Assembly: GCA_002337005.1 (NCBI GenBank)
Contig: DDFD01000013.1
Span: 1-15,021, forward strand
DNA: 15,021 nt
Direction: 5' to 3'
Source: Flavobacteriales bacterium UBA1937
GTDB taxonomy: Bacteria > Bacteroidota > Bacteroidia > Flavobacteriales > Weeksellaceae
Shown: piece by piece, positions 13,031 to 15,021 of the stretch
How the letters are laid out: the number at the start of each line of letters is the position of its first letter
Numbering within the stretch: position 1 is the first letter of the stretch
Notes under the pieces: model-generated
The model's input: the letters and a program-made list of their open reading frames with translations, nothing else
Told to the model about the DNA's origin: nothing
Database searches by the model: none
Program-made: the position numbers and the translations under genes

Positions 13031-15021
13031 CTAAGCTTCTGCTTTTTCTAGAGAATGTAGTTTCACCAATTCTTGTTGTACATTGGCAGGAACCAATTGA
13101 TAATCACTGAATCTCATTGTAAATTTAGCTCTTCCACCTGTTAATGAACGCAAGGTAGAACCATAATCATTCATTTCGGCTAGCGGAACTTCAGCCATAA
13201 TTTTTTGATAATGACTTTCGGTATCCATTCCAGAAATCATGGCACGTCTGGTTTGTAAATCTCCCATTACATCACCAGTGCATTCATCTGGGCAAAGAAT
13301 TTCTACGTGGTACATAGGTTCTAGAAGCTGAGGTTTCGCACTGTGAAATGCTTCTTTAAACGCTCCAGAAGCTGCCAATTGGAAAGAAATGTCATTAGAA
13401 TCTACACTGTGCATTTTCCCGTCATAGACAGAAACTCTAATGTTTTGACAATGTGAACCCGTTAACGGACCTTCTTTCATCTGCTGCATAATCCCTTTTT
13501 TAATAGCGCCAATGTATCTAGAATCTATAGCACCGCCTACAATACACCAATAGAAAGCAAATTTTCCGCCCCAAGATAAATCTTCAAATTCTTTATTTCT
13601 AATATTAAAACCGTCTGGTTCTGGCATTCCTTCGTAGTAATTTTCTACTCTCATATGAATTTCACCGAATTGTCCTGCTCCACCAGATTGTTTTTTGTGA
13701 CGGTAATCTGCATCTGCTTTTCCGGTGATGGTTTCGCGGTAAGAAACTTTAGGATTTTTCATTTCCATTTTTACGCCAAATTCTTTTTCTAAACGAAATT
13801 TTACCAAATCCAGATGCAATTGCCCTTGTCCGCTCAAGATGGTTTCTTTGGTTTCGGTAGATTGCAGTACTTGCAGTGTAGGATCTTCTTCTTGAATTTT
13901 ATGTAGAGAAGAAATAAGTTTCTCCATTTCGGCAGCGTTTTCAGTAAAAATTGTTTTTCTGATTCTACTTTCAGGAAAATGCATTGGTTCTATTTTTCTG
14001 TCGATTCCTTTAGAATTCAGTGTGTTATTAGAATGTCCGTATTTCAATTTTACGGTAACACCCAAATCTCCGGCTACTAATTTATCCACGGGAGTTCTGT
14101 CTTTGCCTTCGGCTAAGAAAATCTGAGAAATTCTTTCTGTTTCGCCGTTTTCTGCATTTACCAATTCATCACCAGGTTTTAATTCGCCAGAATAAACTTT
14201 GAAATAAGAAACAATGCCAACTTGTGGTTCACTTTGGGTTTTGTAAATAAATAATGTGGTTTTATCGTTAGAATCACATTTTAGCAATTCGCCGTTTTCT
14301 AATTTTTCGCCAGCTCTATCAGCAGGAGATGGAGCAATATCATCTATAAAGCCCATAATTCTGCCAGAACCCATATCTTTAAGACCAGAAGCTACAAAAA
14401 CTGGGAAAAAATCGTGTTTTGCTAAGGCAATATTAAGACCTTGAGCCAATTCTTCTTCAGAAAGATTTCCTTCTTCAAAATATTTTTCCATTAAACCTTC
14501 CTCGTTTTCTGCGGCTATTTCTACCAATGCATTATGCATTTCATTAGCTCTTGCCAGTTCAGATTCTGGGATTGTTTTTTTCTCTGGCTTACCACCAGTT
14601 GCAGGGAATTCATACATTACCATTCTTAAGGCATCAATAATTTGATTGAATCCTTCTCCAGAATTTAAAGGATACTGAATTGGCAATGCTTTAGCCCCAA
14701 ATCTATTTTTAATTTGTTCCAAAGACGCTTCGAAATCTGCTTTTGGATGGTCTATTTGGTTGATGACAAATAGGGTAGGAGTTTGGTATTTCTCTACATA
14801 TTCCCAAACCAATTCTGTGCCTACTTCTACACCAGCCGAAGCATTAACGAGAATAAGTGCGGTATCTGCTACTTTAAGAGAGGCAATTACTTCGCCCACA
14901 AAATCATCAAAACCAGGAGTGTCTAAAATGTTGATTTTATTTTTTCTCCAATTTACAAACATTTGGTGAGAAAAGAGGGTGTTTTCGCGCTGATGTTCTA
15001 GGTCTGTGTTATCAGAAACGG
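13031..15021 (-). CDS. EF-G-like translational GTPase, 5' end outside window
   Basis: About 663 residues of an EF-G family protein are visible; the frame stays open to the window edge, with VSDNTDLEHQRENTLFSHQ before the Met at 14962, so the true start lies beyond 15021. Parts seen: the switch II motif DTPG at 14912-14923, G4 NQID at 14750-14761, the beta-barrel domain II (GIVSYFKVYSGELKPGDEL), domain III (EEDPTLQV, LSGQGQLHLDLV), domain IV (SYRETI, HKKQSGGAGQFGEIHM, MHSVDSNDISFQ) and domain V (EPMYHVEILCPDECTGDVMGDL). The usual catalytic His of DTPGH is Phe. This, with FDDFVGEV after it, points to an EF-G paralogue (FusA-like/EF-G2 group) rather than the housekeeping FusA. Ribosome-linked function is inferred from the fold. 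Confidence 0.9.
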   Translation of the reverse strand, partial: VSDNTDLEHQRENTLFSHQMFVNWRKNKINILDTPGFDDFVGEVIASLKVADTALILVNASAGVEVGTELVWEYVEKYQTPTLFVINQIDHPKADFEASLEQIKNRFGAKALPIQYPLNSGEGFNQIIDALRMVMYEFPATGGKPEKKTIPESELARANEMHNALVEIAAENEEGLMEKYFEEGNLSEEELAQGLNIALAKHDFFPVFVASGLKDMGSGRIMGFIDDIAPSPADRAGEKLENGELLKCDSNDKTTLFIYKTQSEPQVGIVSYFKVYSGELKPGDELVNAENGETERISQIFLAEGKDRTPVDKLVAGDLGVTVKLKYGHSNNTLNSKGIDRKIEPMHFPESRIRKTIFTENAAEMEKLISSLHKIQEEDPTLQVLQSTETKETILSGQGQLHLDLVKFRLEKEFGVKMEMKNPKVSYRETITGKADADYRHKKQSGGAGQFGEIHMRVENYYEGMPEPDGFNIRNKEFEDLSWGGKFAFYWCIVGGAIDSRYIGAIKKGIMQQMKEGPLTGSHCQNIRVSVYDGKMHSVDSNDISFQLAASGAFKEAFHSAKPQLLEPMYHVEILCPDECTGDVMGDLQTRRAMISGMDTESHYQKIMAEVPLAEMNDYGSTLRSLTGGRAKFTMRFSDYQLVPANVQQELVKLHSLEKAEA

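Noticed and set aside
1..15021. Mobile elements, CRISPR arrays, tRNA or rRNA genes
   Set aside because: No transposase, integrase, regularly spaced repeats, or RNA-gene signatures were seen on either strand.

Overview
The window comes from an AT-rich (roughly one-third GC by eye) member of the Bacteroidota, most likely a flavobacterium of the Weeksellaceae (Chryseobacterium/Cloacibacterium type). Three things point there: a DUF5686 outer-membrane protein, repeated TAnnTTTG -7 promoter elements typical of this phylum, and start regions that are A-rich and lack clear Shine-Dalgarno sequences. Species assignment is inference from family knowledge, not from a database match.

Layout. 1-137: short leader with a possible tiny membrane-peptide ORF that overlaps the next start. 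134-4680 (+): a DUF5686 predicted outer-membrane beta-barrel, then a carboxy-terminal processing protease (Prc/Tsp, S41) with its own -7 element. A strong two-way hairpin terminator at 4694-4730 separates prc from the convergent alkyl-DNA repair gene ogt (4735-5247, -). 5320-8738: an iron island. It holds feoA and feoB (+), a convergent non-haem ferritin (-), a 52-aa Cys/Lys-rich protein just upstream of ferritin (-), and a divergent 49-aa FeoB-associated Cys-rich membrane protein (+). Both small genes fall below usual ORF-size cut-offs and were read by hand. 8816-12961 (+): a secreted orphan protein, a GlmM-type phosphohexomutase, a long TPR protein and a small putative lipoprotein, ending at a 13-bp hairpin terminator. 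13031-15021 (-): an EF-G-like translational GTPase whose 5' end lies outside the window.

How the parts fit. The most interesting region is the iron island. Two 23-bp sequences that agree at 20 of 23 positions lie in front of feoA (5320-5342) and between the divergent small genes (8535-8557). Each has outer TTATTT/AAATAA arms and sits next to perfect TAnnTTTG promoter elements. This suggests one iron-responsive regulator controls ferrous-iron uptake (FeoA, FeoB, FeoB-associated protein) and the operon of the uncharacterised Cys-rich protein plus ferritin (storage). The remaining genes are mostly housekeeping: envelope protein quality control, aminosugar precursor synthesis, DNA repair and a translation-factor paralogue. 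Two AT-rich secreted orphans are interspersed. No tRNA, rRNA, CRISPR array, insertion sequence or phage gene was seen.
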